A stretch of 64,000 bases of DNA from Pedobacter frigiditerrae (GTDB taxonomy: Bacteria > Bacteroidota > Bacteroidia > Sphingobacteriales > Sphingobacteriaceae). Shown one piece after another: positions 52,897-62,034 of the stretch (its first letter is position 1; the number at the start of each line of letters is the position of its first letter). The translations under genes were made by a program, and so were the position numbers. The notes beneath the pieces are model-generated. The model saw only the letters and a list, made by a program, of their open reading frames with translations, had not been told where the DNA came from and searched no databases. The stretch is taken from positions 1,426,001 through 1,490,000 of the forward strand of contig NZ_SJSK01000001.1 of the NCBI RefSeq assembly GCF_004331645.1. The letters run 5' to 3'.

Positions 52897-53574
52897 ATGC
52901 TAAATTATAAAAGACACATTTTTGTTATATTGATTTCTATAGTTGCGTTGGCAAGTTCTGCACAAACAATTAAGTATAATGTGAGAGGAAATATTGCTAA
53001 AGTTGGTTTAAACAATTATGCATACCTTATCATCCATACTAAACCTTTTAAACTAATGTCAGTTCCTATAAAAAATGGAATTTTTGAGTTTAATGGGGAA
53101 ATGGATCTGGACTCGAATCTTTACCATACCGCTTCTATATTTGTTGATGTTTCTAATAAAATTACAGTTGCAGAGGTGCAAGAAAAATATAATAAGAAGG
53201 AATTTCGTTTTGGTGTTAATGGATTAAATTTCATGCTATTGGAGACTATTGAATTATCCATTGATACTGGTGCAAAAATGTCTCAAGCTAACATTGTTGC
53301 GGGTGGTGTTTTAACCAAGGAGCATCAAGAATTCAGAAAAATTTATAATAATCCCGAATTAACATTAGCTTTTATTAAGAGTCATCCTGATTCACCTATA
53401 CCATTAAGTCTATTTTCATCTTTTATTAATATTAATCATATGATATTTTCAAATCAATCCGATGAATCGAAGAAATTTCAATTAAATAAAATGTATGATT
53501 TATTCTCTGATAGATTGAAAAAAACCAAAAAGGGAAGAGATATTAAATCTAAACTAGAATCTGAAAATAATTAA
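52897..53574 (+). CDS. DUF4369-type exported protein lacking a thioredoxin domain
   Basis: A 225-residue protein starting at ATG 52897 (MLNYKRHIFVILISIVALAS), which gives a signal peptide; an upstream TTG in the peptide gene would add 21 odd residues. The first part (YNVRGNIAKVGLNNYAYLII, PIKNGIFEFNGEM) is a DUF4369 domain and the helical part with FIKSHPDSPIPL matches the linker that normally precedes a TlpA/thioredoxin domain. Here the protein ends exactly where that domain should begin, so it has no CxxC. It is probably co-transcribed with the GG-leader peptide. Either a truncated relic or a stand-alone binding domain. Confidence 0.7.
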   Translation: MLNYKRHIFVILISIVALASSAQTIKYNVRGNIAKVGLNNYAYLIIHTKPFKLMSVPIKNGIFEFNGEMDLDSNLYHTASIFVDVSNKITVAEVQEKYNKKEFRFGVNGLNFMLLETIELSIDTGAKMSQANIVAGGVLTKEHQEFRKIYNNPELTLAFIKSHPDSPIPLSLFSSFININHMIFSNQSDESKKFQLNKMYDLFSDRLKKTKKGRDIKSKLESENN

Positions 53575-53751
53575 TTTTTTTTACTCTGAATCTTTGATAA
53601 ATAAAAGCTCTTTTCACAGGAGCCTCTCTTTTGGCAAATTAAATCCTATTATTGTTTTTATAACATTGATATGGATTTAATCTGCCTTCATTGTTTAGAT
53701 AATAAAAATTTTATGTTTTACTTCTTGTTCTTGTGGAAGTTATAACTGAAT

Positions 53752-55569
53752 CTATTTCCTCCCATTATCAATCGCTCTGTTAATTGCATCTTGTATCCTC
53801 GGTCTAATATTCATTCTACCTAAGTTTTCACTAACGGTAGGGTTGACACGATTAGATAAAAAGATATATACCAATCCCCTAGAGGGGTCTACCCAAACAC
53901 CAATTCCTGTATAACCTGTATGCCCAAAAGTTTGAGAGGAAGCCAGTTCTGAGGGGTATTTTTTACTAGCATCTGGATCCCAACGGTCAAAACCTAAACC
54001 TCTTCTGCTCACATTGCTTTGTTTGGTGGTAAACATATCTACGGTTTGTGGTTTAAAATATTGTTCACCTCCGTAAGTTCCTTTGTTTAGCATTAATTGA
54101 TAAAAAATAGCTAAATCGTTAGCACTACCAAACAAACCTGCGTGACCAGCGACCCCTCCTTTTAAAGCAGCGCCTTGGTCGTGAACATAACCTTCTAATA
54201 ATGTTTTTCTAAAAACCTGGTCGTCTTCTGTAGGTACAATTTGCTCCTTTGAAAAACGATTTCTAGGTAAATAACCAGTGCTATGCATTCCTAATGGACT
54301 GTAAAAATTATCTCTTACATATTGCTCTTCAGGTTTCTGCGAAATGTGCTCTACAATATCTTGCATTACATACATGCTGATATCGCTATATACATAGCTG
54401 CCTCGAGTTTTAATTGGAGAGTTTAGCATTTTTGGCCACATGAAATCGCTAAAAAATCCTTTTTTGATATAGTATCTGTCTGCAACTTTTGTTGGGTAAG
54501 CGGCAGAAGAATCTCTGCTGTAATCTCCTTCTTTTACAAAATTATGAAAAGGGATGTATGGTATAAATCCTGCTTGATGCAACATTACCTCACGAACATT
54601 AATGTTGTTCATTGGTGTATTTCGAGCTTTTGGGATGTAATAACCTATGTTTGTGTCGAGCTTTAATTTTCCTTGTTCTACCAATCTCATTACCGTAGGT
54701 GTTGTAGCGGTAACTTTGGTAACAGATGCCAAATCGAATATATCGGTTACCTTATCTGGTATGGTATTATCATAAGTATGAGAGCCGAAAGCTTTATTAT
54801 AAATTACTTTACCATCTTTTGCCACTAAAACCACAACACCAGGAGTAGCTTTGCCAGCAATTGCTTCTTTTGCAATTTTATCTACTTCCAGTAAACCTTC
54901 AGTATTAACGCCAGCATCTTCTGGGACTGTGTATTTTAAACGAGTTACAGCAGTTTTATAGCCAGAACCAACCGTATATTTCGCCGAATACCCTTTGCTT
55001 AAAGTTTGCTGGGCAGCAATCCCTCCAAAAATAATTTGCGGAACAACCATTGCAGCTTCTTCCGTATTTTGCGCACTCCAAACAATTGGAGCGTTTAAAT
55101 TATCGAAAGAATTTAAAGCTTTTCCATTTCCAAAAACGGCTAATATGACTTGTTTGTGTTTAGCAACGTCTGTAATGAAATTTAAGGTTTTACCATCATT
55201 TGCCAATTGGTCTGTAATGGTAATGATGATAGTGGTGTAGTATTTTAAATCATCTGCTAAATCATTATAAGTTGATGAATCAGCATATTTTTTGGCACTT
55301 ATAGATTTTACATCAGCATATTTATTTAGCAAACTGTCAAAAGAAACTTGATAGTCGAAACCTAAATTAATGGAAGTGAATTTTTTCTCAGCAAGCTTTG
55401 TAACTGGAATAAAACTATCTTGATTGTTTAATAGAACAGAGCTATTTGCTGCAACATTGATGTTTTTTAGTCGATTTTCATTTTGTTTGTGGTCCTGCGC
55501 ACAAGCACTCATTGTAAAAATTACGGTTACACATAAGGCTATAATCCCTGTTAGTTTATTTTTGTTCAT
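53752..55569 (-). CDS. Serine hydrolase with GH3-C-like N-terminal domain, lipoprotein
   Basis: A 605-residue protein from ATG 55569 (an ATG at 55584 is also possible; both overlap the upstream amidohydrolase gene). FTMSACAQD near the start looks like a lipobox. Residues about 35-205 resemble the C-terminal sandwich of GH3 glycosidases (FGNGKALNSFDNLNAPIVWS). The C-terminal beta-lactamase-fold domain holds SVTK (near residue 288), YSD (near 387) and HTGYTG (near 553), so it should be an active serine hydrolase. In related bacteria GH3 and serine-hydrolase domains are fused in one long protein; here the GH3 catalytic barrel is missing. Confidence 0.85.
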   Translation of the reverse strand: MNKNKLTGIIALCVTVIFTMSACAQDHKQNENRLKNINVAANSSVLLNNQDSFIPVTKLAEKKFTSINLGFDYQVSFDSLLNKYADVKSISAKKYADSSTYNDLADDLKYYTTIIITITDQLANDGKTLNFITDVAKHKQVILAVFGNGKALNSFDNLNAPIVWSAQNTEEAAMVVPQIIFGGIAAQQTLSKGYSAKYTVGSGYKTAVTRLKYTVPEDAGVNTEGLLEVDKIAKEAIAGKATPGVVVLVAKDGKVIYNKAFGSHTYDNTIPDKVTDIFDLASVTKVTATTPTVMRLVEQGKLKLDTNIGYYIPKARNTPMNNINVREVMLHQAGFIPYIPFHNFVKEGDYSRDSSAAYPTKVADRYYIKKGFFSDFMWPKMLNSPIKTRGSYVYSDISMYVMQDIVEHISQKPEEQYVRDNFYSPLGMHSTGYLPRNRFSKEQIVPTEDDQVFRKTLLEGYVHDQGAALKGGVAGHAGLFGSANDLAIFYQLMLNKGTYGGEQYFKPQTVDMFTTKQSNVSRRGLGFDRWDPDASKKYPSELASSQTFGHTGYTGIGVWVDPSRGLVYIFLSNRVNPTVSENLGRMNIRPRIQDAINRAIDNGRK

Positions 55570-57187
55570 ATACTTTTTCTCCATTTAGGTAGGTCTTTAA
55601 TACTTTATTGTTCAGAATTTGTTGTCCAGTTGCTTTCATGATATCACTATCTAAAATCACAAAATCGGCAAATTTGCCAACTTCTAAACTTCCTTTTTCT
55701 TTTTCTTCAAAATTAGCTTTAGCAGCCCAAATGGTCATTCCTCTTAAAGCTTGCTCTGGAGTTAAAGCATTCTCCATTTGAAATCCATCTTTTGGAAATT
55801 CCTTAGAATCCTTTCTTGCCGTTGCAGCATAAAAAGTTAACATCGGGTTAATTTGCTCTACTGGAAAATCAGTTCCTAAAGGTATCCAACCATTTTGATC
55901 CATTAATTGTTTGTAGGCATACGCACCTTTTACCCTTTCATTACCTAGACGGTCTGCTGCCCAATACATATCAGAAGTTGCGTGAGTTGGTTGCACGGAA
56001 GGCACAACGCTAGATTTTCCGAATAACCCGAAATCACTTTGCGCAACAACTTGAGCGTGTTCTATTCTCCAACGTTTATCATTTTTCCCTTTTAAAACCT
56101 TGTCGTAAATATTTAAAATGCTGCGGTTAGCCGAATCGCCGATGGCATGGGTACACATTTGAAAATCGTGCGCATTAATTTTATCGGCTACTTCTTCAAA
56201 ATGTTTAATATCGCTTAATAAAAAGCCAGATTTGTTAGACATATCGCTGTAAGGATGCAATAAGCAAGCGCCACGAGAACCTAATGCTCCATCTGCATAA
56301 ACTTTAAAAGCCCTAACGTTTAGCCTGTCAGTTTTAATTGCACCCCTTTTAAATAAGTAATCGAAGTTTTTCTCGGCATCAGAAAGCATCACGTATAAAC
56401 GCATTTTTAGGCTTTTATCGCTTTGCATTTTTTCAATAAATTCAACAGCTTCAAAGTCTAAACCGCAATCGTCTATAGTTGTTAATCCAACAGCAAAGCA
56501 GTTTTTTTGTGCGTCTAATAATATTTTCGTGGCTTTTTTCTCATCAGCACTAGGTACCTTGTTCGAAACCAATTCTACTGCATTGTCAATTAATAAACCA
56601 GTTAATTTGCCATCTTTTTCTACAATATCTCCGCCAGTTAATGTAAATGATTTAGTAATGCCAGCTGCGTTTAAAGCACTCTGATTTGCAATAGAAGCAT
56701 GTCCATCTATTCTTTCTAATAAAACGGGTCTGTTTGGGAATAATTCATCTAGTTTTTCTTTAGATGGAAACTGTTTGTTGTCCCAATCATTTTGATCCCA
56801 GCCCCTGCCTGTTAACCAGCCGTCTGGATGCGTTTTTGCAAATTCTGTTATTCTTTTCAATACATCTTCCCAACTTGTTGTCCCTCTCAAATCTGCACTT
56901 TGCAAACTTTCGCCATAACCATAAAAGTGAGCGTGAGCATCTATAAAACCTGGATAAACTGCTTTTCCATTTGCGTCTACTTCATCTTTTGCTCCAAATT
57001 TTTCGCGAACATCAGCATTGCTTCCCACACTTAAAATTTTTCCGTCCTTAACTGCCATTGCCTCAGCAATATCAAATTGAGCGTTAACGGTATAAATTTT
57101 TGCATTATAAATAATTAAGTCTGCTTGTGGTTTACCACAACCAAAAAGAATAACAAGCAAGGCAAACAGGGGGAGAATTCGTTTCAT
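55556..57187 (-). CDS. Amidohydrolase (YtcJ-like), lipoprotein
   Basis: A 543-residue protein with a lipobox (LVILFGCGKPQ). Metal-site motifs of the amidohydrolase barrel: FIDAHAHFYGYG near residue 80, a His in MCTHAIGDSANR near 340, RIEHAQVV near 370, and the late Asp in LGTDFPVEQ near 438. YtcJ-like enzymes hydrolyse amides or cyclic amides; the substrate is unknown. Placement outside the cytoplasm follows from the lipobox. The downstream serine hydrolase overlaps its end, so the two are translationally coupled. Confidence 0.9.
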   Translation of the reverse strand: MKRILPLFALLVILFGCGKPQADLIIYNAKIYTVNAQFDIAEAMAVKDGKILSVGSNADVREKFGAKDEVDANGKAVYPGFIDAHAHFYGYGESLQSADLRGTTSWEDVLKRITEFAKTHPDGWLTGRGWDQNDWDNKQFPSKEKLDELFPNRPVLLERIDGHASIANQSALNAAGITKSFTLTGGDIVEKDGKLTGLLIDNAVELVSNKVPSADEKKATKILLDAQKNCFAVGLTTIDDCGLDFEAVEFIEKMQSDKSLKMRLYVMLSDAEKNFDYLFKRGAIKTDRLNVRAFKVYADGALGSRGACLLHPYSDMSNKSGFLLSDIKHFEEVADKINAHDFQMCTHAIGDSANRSILNIYDKVLKGKNDKRWRIEHAQVVAQSDFGLFGKSSVVPSVQPTHATSDMYWAADRLGNERVKGAYAYKQLMDQNGWIPLGTDFPVEQINPMLTFYAATARKDSKEFPKDGFQMENALTPEQALRGMTIWAAKANFEEKEKGSLEVGKFADFVILDSDIMKATGQQILNNKVLKTYLNGEKVYEQK

Positions 57188-57232
57188 ATTTTAAAGATAT
57201 AAATCAGTTTGCAGTTTTCGGGTAACAAAATT

Positions 57233-57313
57233 AACCACAGATAAAAAGGATGTACACAGATTTGTTGATTAATTTATTAAAATCTGTATTTATCTGTGTG
57301 CATCTGTGGTTAA
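57233..57313. repeat. CCACAGAT-type inverted repeat
   Basis: The left side reads TTAACCACAGAT then ACACAGATTT; the right side reads AAATCTGTAT, ATCTGTGT and ATCTGTGGTTAA. The arms pair with small internal loops. It lies in the 227-base divergent gap before mutL. Same family as 3366-3409 and 49066-49096. Confidence 0.7.
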
Positions 57314-57414
57314 AAATAATTATTGGGGGTGCAATTTGACAATTAAACAATCAATTTTTGTAACCTAAATTAGCCTTATTTTCGCTAAATTAGCACCCTT
57401 ACAAAAAAGAATAA

Positions 57415-59265
57415 ATGTCTGATATTATACAACTTTTACCCGATAGTGTTGCTAATCAAATTGCAGCTGGAGAGGTGGTGCAAAGACCTGCATCAGCGGT
57501 GAAAGAATTACTAGAGAATGCAATAGACGCTGGGGCGGATAAAATACAATTGATTGTCAAAGATGCTGGAAAAGCACTTATACAAGTAATAGATAACGGT
57601 TGTGGAATGACTATAACCGATGCAAGAATGTGTTTCGAACGTCACGCAACTTCTAAAGTTCGTAAAGCGGAAGATTTATTTACCATTCGTACAATGGGTT
57701 TTAGGGGTGAAGCAATGGCTTCAATTGCCGCTATTTCTCAAGTAGAAATGAAAACTAAACGCCATGAGGATGAGGTGGGTACATTGATAGAAATTGAAGG
57801 TGCAACTTTCATTAAACAAGAACCTGTTGGAACTCCCAACGGAACAAGTATCTGCATTAAAAATCTTTTTTATAATACACCTGCCAGGCGGAACTTTTTA
57901 AAAAGTAATCCTGCTGAGATGCGTCATATCATAGACGAATTTCAAAGAGTTGCATTAGCAAAGCCACACATCGCTTTTAGCTTGCACCATGATGGTTTAG
58001 AGGTTTATCGTTTGCCATCATCTGCAATGAAACAACGTATTGTTCATTTATTTGGTAATAATTATAACGAAAGATTAATTCCTGTAGAGGAAGAAACGAC
58101 CATCATTAACCTAAAAGGATTTATTGGTAAACCAGAATTCGCTAAAAAAACGAGAGGCGAACAGTTCTTTTTTGTTAACGATAGGTTTATAAAAGATGCT
58201 TATTTAAATCACGCAGTTAATAAGGCCTATCAAGAATTATTGCCTGATGATAATTTTCCATTGTATGTTTTGTTCATAGATATCGATCCTGCAAAAATTG
58301 ATGTAAATGTTCATCCTACTAAAACAGAAATTAAATATTTAGATGAAAAGTCTATTTATGCAATTATTCACTCAGCTGTTAAAAGGTCTTTAGGCAGATT
58401 TAATATCAGTCCTACCATCGATTTTAACCAGGAAACTGGTTTTAGCAATATGATTAGTCATAAAGCACCAGAAGATATTGTACCACCAAGCATTGCCTTT
58501 AATCCAGATTTTAATCCTTTTAGCTCAACAAAAGCCACAAATAAAGAAACCTCATTTTATAGAAATGAAAGTCGGGGTAGCGGTATGGAGCCGAGTAAAA
58601 ATTGGGGTTCATTGTATGAGGTTACTAATCATCATGTGCCAGAGCAAGTTTCAATAGATTTAGGCGAATCAAAAGATGTACAATTTGAGCCTGTGCAAAA
58701 GCAATTTATGCAGATACATAATCGTTATATTATTTCTCAGATTAAATCTGGTGTAATGATTATTGATCAACAGGCCGCTCATGAAAGAATTTTATATGAA
58801 AGATTTTTATTGCATTTAGAGGATAGAAAAGGTGCGTCACAACAAAGCCTTTTCCCACAAACAGTAACACTTAGCCCGAACGACTATGAGTTGGCAAAAA
58901 GCTTGTTAGATGATATTAAAAGTTTAGGGTTTGAGGTAAGGGAATTTGGTAAAAATACATTGGTTATTGAAGGTATTCCTGTAGATTTAGGAAGTACAAA
59001 TATTAACGAAACACAATTATTTGAACATTTAATAGAGGGTTTTAAAAACTCTCAACAAGAGTTAAAATTAGATAAACGAGATGCTTTGGCTAGGAGTATG
59101 GCAAAGAACAGTGCCATTAAAGGGGGAACAAGTTTGGGTCAGCAAGAAATGAACACCTTGATTGAAGAATTATTTGCTTGTAAAACACCTAATTTTAGCA
59201 TCAGTGGAAGACCAGTTGTACAAACAATTCCACTAATAGAAATTGCTCAAAAATTTGATAAGTAA
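57415..59265 (+). CDS. mutL: DNA mismatch repair protein MutL
   Basis: A 616-residue protein. The N-terminal GHKL ATPase motifs are all visible: ELLENAIDAGA (near 31), DNGCGM (near 62), TMGFRGEAMASI (near 97), PNGTSICIKNLFYNTPAR (near 141). A variable linker (about 330-425) precedes the dimerisation/endonuclease domain, where the DQHA(X)2E(X)4E motif reads DQQAAHERILYE: the His is Gln here but both Glu are kept. It coordinates mismatch repair with MutS. First gene of the mutL-rhomboid-rhomboid-EEP run; 3 bases before the first rhomboid gene. Confidence 0.95.
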   Translation: MSDIIQLLPDSVANQIAAGEVVQRPASAVKELLENAIDAGADKIQLIVKDAGKALIQVIDNGCGMTITDARMCFERHATSKVRKAEDLFTIRTMGFRGEAMASIAAISQVEMKTKRHEDEVGTLIEIEGATFIKQEPVGTPNGTSICIKNLFYNTPARRNFLKSNPAEMRHIIDEFQRVALAKPHIAFSLHHDGLEVYRLPSSAMKQRIVHLFGNNYNERLIPVEEETTIINLKGFIGKPEFAKKTRGEQFFFVNDRFIKDAYLNHAVNKAYQELLPDDNFPLYVLFIDIDPAKIDVNVHPTKTEIKYLDEKSIYAIIHSAVKRSLGRFNISPTIDFNQETGFSNMISHKAPEDIVPPSIAFNPDFNPFSSTKATNKETSFYRNESRGSGMEPSKNWGSLYEVTNHHVPEQVSIDLGESKDVQFEPVQKQFMQIHNRYIISQIKSGVMIIDQQAAHERILYERFLLHLEDRKGASQQSLFPQTVTLSPNDYELAKSLLDDIKSLGFEVREFGKNTLVIEGIPVDLGSTNINETQLFEHLIEGFKNSQQELKLDKRDALARSMAKNSAIKGGTSLGQQEMNTLIEELFACKTPNFSISGRPVVQTIPLIEIAQKFDK

Positions 59266-59268
59266 TTT

Positions 59269-60009
59269 ATGAATAATATAAATATACCACCAGTTGTAAA
59301 AAATTTACTCATTATAAATGTGATATTTTATGCTGCAACTTGGGTGTTTAAAGCGCAAGGAATTGATTTGGCAGATTTTTTAGGAGCGCATTATTTTGAT
59401 TCTCCAAAATTCCAAGTTTGGCAACCAATTACGTATATGTTTATGCATTCTGATAAGGATATTATGCATATCATTTTTAACATGTTCGGATTATATATGT
59501 TTGGTAGCATTTTAGAAAATCATTATGGCGCAAAAAGATTCATTAACTTTTATTTAATAACAGGATTGGGGGCAATATTTTTGCAGTGGGTAGTACAGGC
59601 GGTTGAATTATATCAAATTACTGGTTCAATTGTCGATAATGGAAGAATGCAACTAGATTTACTCGCAAATGGTCAATATAACCCAGAAATATTTTCTAAT
59701 GCACAAGCTTCTAACATTAGCTCTGTTTACTTCGGTACAATGGTAGGAGCTTCTGGAGCAGTTTTCGGTGTAATGACAGCATTTGCGGTTCTTTATCCCA
59801 ATATGGAATTGATGCTTATGTTTATTCCATTCCCAGTTAAAGCGAAATATTTCATTCCTGGATATATTGTGCTAGAATTATATTTAGGAGTTAGTCGTAT
59901 TGAAGGTGATACTGTGGCTCACTTTGCTCACCTTGGTGGAGCATTAATAGGCTATATTTTAGTTAAACTTTGGCGAAATAAAAATACCTACTACGATTAC
60001 TATGACTAA
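59269..60009 (+). CDS. Rhomboid family intramembrane serine protease
   Basis: A 246-residue membrane protein with about six helices. The catalytic Ser is in GASGAVFG (near residue 164) and the His in HFAHLGGALIG (near 222); the early helix has the HIIFNMFGLYMFG motif. All catalytic residues are present. It cleaves membrane proteins within or near the lipid bilayer; the target is unknown. It starts 3 bases after mutL and overlaps the next rhomboid gene by 8 bases. Confidence 0.92.
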   Translation: MNNINIPPVVKNLLIINVIFYAATWVFKAQGIDLADFLGAHYFDSPKFQVWQPITYMFMHSDKDIMHIIFNMFGLYMFGSILENHYGAKRFINFYLITGLGAIFLQWVVQAVELYQITGSIVDNGRMQLDLLANGQYNPEIFSNAQASNISSVYFGTMVGASGAVFGVMTAFAVLYPNMELMLMFIPFPVKAKYFIPGYIVLELYLGVSRIEGDTVAHFAHLGGALIGYILVKLWRNKNTYYDYYD

Positions 60010-60847
60010 CAACATATGGAATGATTTAAAGCTTAAGTTTTTTAAGTCTGGCAATCCGGTTATGCTTTATATCGGTGTTAATGCTGCAATTTTTGTTGTT
60101 GTTTCCTTATTGTCTGTTATATTTTATTATTCAGGAAGAGAAGGATTTATAGATGCAGTAGTTAATGAATATTTAGGCTTCCCTTCAGCCTCAAGATTTT
60201 GGTTAAGTCGTTTTTATACAGTTTTAACTTACCAGTTTTTCCACGATGGCTTTTTTCATATCCTTTTCAATATGTTGTGGTTGTATTGGATGGGGCAGAT
60301 ATTCTTAGATTTTGTAAAACCTCGTCAATTTCACTTTGTGTATATTTGTGGAGGTATTTTAGGTGCAATCTTTTATGCGTTGATATTCAATATTGTTCCT
60401 GTATTTATAACTTCAGTAAGTATCCCTCTCATTGGTTCATCGGCAGCTGTAATGGCAGTTTTTACTGCAGCAGCAACGCTTGTCCCAAACTATAGCCTTC
60501 GTCTAATGTTTGTGGGTGAGGTAAAAATTAAATACCTTTTATTGGTTTATATCCTTTTAGATTTAATCGGTACTACTAAAATGAATGCAGGTGGAAGTTT
60601 ATCTCATTTGGGAGGTGCATTATTTGGTTTTGTGTATGTTAAGCTATTACAAGGTGGAACAGATTTGAGTACAATCTTTAAGAAAAAACCAAAATTAAGA
60701 GTGGTTAAAAATGAATCGCCTAAGAAAGCTCAAGGTATGGTGAATCAAAAAGAAGTTGATGCGATTTTAGATAAAATATCTAAAACAGGCTATGATAAAT
60801 TAACTAAAGAAGAAAAAGAGACCTTGTTTAAGGCAAGTAAGAATTAA
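60002..60847 (+). CDS. Second rhomboid family protease
   Basis: A 281-residue membrane protein, paralogous to its upstream neighbour (HILFNMLWLYWMG, catalytic Ser in LIGSSAAVMAVF near 148, His in LSHLGGALFGFVYV near 202). It has an extra cytosolic tail of about 70 charged residues (PKLRVVKNESPKKA...). The active-site motif is GSSAA rather than the classical GASG, but the Ser is kept. It overlaps the first rhomboid gene by 8 bases and the EEP gene by 1, so the three are translationally coupled. Confidence 0.9.
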   Translation: MTNNIWNDLKLKFFKSGNPVMLYIGVNAAIFVVVSLLSVIFYYSGREGFIDAVVNEYLGFPSASRFWLSRFYTVLTYQFFHDGFFHILFNMLWLYWMGQIFLDFVKPRQFHFVYICGGILGAIFYALIFNIVPVFITSVSIPLIGSSAAVMAVFTAAATLVPNYSLRLMFVGEVKIKYLLLVYILLDLIGTTKMNAGGSLSHLGGALFGFVYVKLLQGGTDLSTIFKKKPKLRVVKNESPKKAQGMVNQKEVDAILDKISKTGYDKLTKEEKETLFKASKN

Positions 60848-61965
60848 TGAAAAAAAGCAAAATAACTTTTTTCGATAAATTGATGATTTTTATAGCCATT
60901 ATTGCGGCTATAGGACTAATCTGTGGCATTCTTGCTGGTAAAAGCGACCCACGTCAACATACCTATTTGGCCTTTGCTGGTTTAGCTTATCCATTTTTTT
61001 TAACTGCAAATGTTGCAATGTTGCTATGGTGGTTGCTGCGGAGAAAATGGCTTTTGACTTTTTTAACTATCGTAATTGTTTGCTCTGGTTGGCATACATT
61101 AATTGCCACTTTTGGCTTTTTCGGTAACTCAGGAAAAGATGAAAAAGCTGAAGAAGAATTACTGCGAATGATGACTTATAACGTTCATGCTTTTAAACCG
61201 TATGGTGATGAATTAAATGAGACAGTTAAGGAAAATATGTTTGATGTTATAGAAACTCAAAATCCTGATGTCATCTGCATTCAGGAATTCTATACTCAAT
61301 ATAAGGGACTTTATAATACCATTGACAGCTTAAAGGAAATATTAAATACCAAGTATTATTATTTTCAACCGACCATGAAAAGCCAGTCTGAAGCATTTGG
61401 CTTAGCTATTTTTTCAAAATATCCAATTAAAGATAAAGGGAAAATTGTATTTGCAGAAGGCGCTGGTAACGAATGTATTTATTTAGACTTGGAAGTAAAG
61501 GGTAAGCCATTGAGAGTCTATAATGTTCACTTACAATCTATCTCATTTGAAAAGGAAGATTACCAATATTTAGATAAGGTTAAAGAAATGGATACGGAAG
61601 TAGGACCATCAAAACGTATTGCCAGAATGTTGAAAAGAGCATTTGCAAAAAGAAGTATGCAAGTAGATTTGATGAAAGCCCATATGAGAACTTGTGAAAT
61701 TCCATATATAGTTGCTGGTGATTTTAATGATACCCCAGCGTCCTACGCAGTTACTAAAATGACAGATTCTTTAAATAATGCCTTTGTTAAACAAGGTGGA
61801 GGATTTGGAAGAACTTATAATGGCAAATTTCCTAATTTTCAAATCGATTATATCGTTACCACAAAAGATATTGAGGTAACTAATTACCATATCATAGAAG
61901 CTAAACTGTCAGATCATTTTCCAGTGCGTAGCGATTTACGTCTTAAAAATAACGCTGCCAAATAG
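60847..61965 (+). CDS. Membrane-anchored endonuclease/exonuclease/phosphatase-fold protein
   Basis: A 372-residue protein with about three hydrophobic segments in residues 10-95, then a soluble EEP domain from about residue 108. Catalytic motifs: MMTYNVHAF (Asn, near 112), VICIQEFY (Glu, near 145), YIVAGDFNDTPAS (Asp/Asn, near 291), and LSDHFPVRS (Asp-His, near 362). It could be a phosphodiesterase, phosphatase or nuclease; the topology places the domain outside the cytoplasm or at the membrane. It overlaps the second rhomboid gene by one base. Confidence 0.9.
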   Translation: MKKSKITFFDKLMIFIAIIAAIGLICGILAGKSDPRQHTYLAFAGLAYPFFLTANVAMLLWWLLRRKWLLTFLTIVIVCSGWHTLIATFGFFGNSGKDEKAEEELLRMMTYNVHAFKPYGDELNETVKENMFDVIETQNPDVICIQEFYTQYKGLYNTIDSLKEILNTKYYYFQPTMKSQSEAFGLAIFSKYPIKDKGKIVFAEGAGNECIYLDLEVKGKPLRVYNVHLQSISFEKEDYQYLDKVKEMDTEVGPSKRIARMLKRAFAKRSMQVDLMKAHMRTCEIPYIVAGDFNDTPASYAVTKMTDSLNNAFVKQGGGFGRTYNGKFPNFQIDYIVTTKDIEVTNYHIIEAKLSDHFPVRSDLRLKNNAAK

Positions 61966-62034
61966 CCAATTGTATACATTAAACATCAATCTCTCAAAGG
62001 CATCCCTTTGGGACTTTTTATTTACATTTGCACA

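Noticed and set aside
62023..62030. TACATTTG as a confirmed cysS promoter
   Set aside because: The only TTTG upstream (62007) is 12 bases away, too close for a -33 element, so it is not listed as a promoter.
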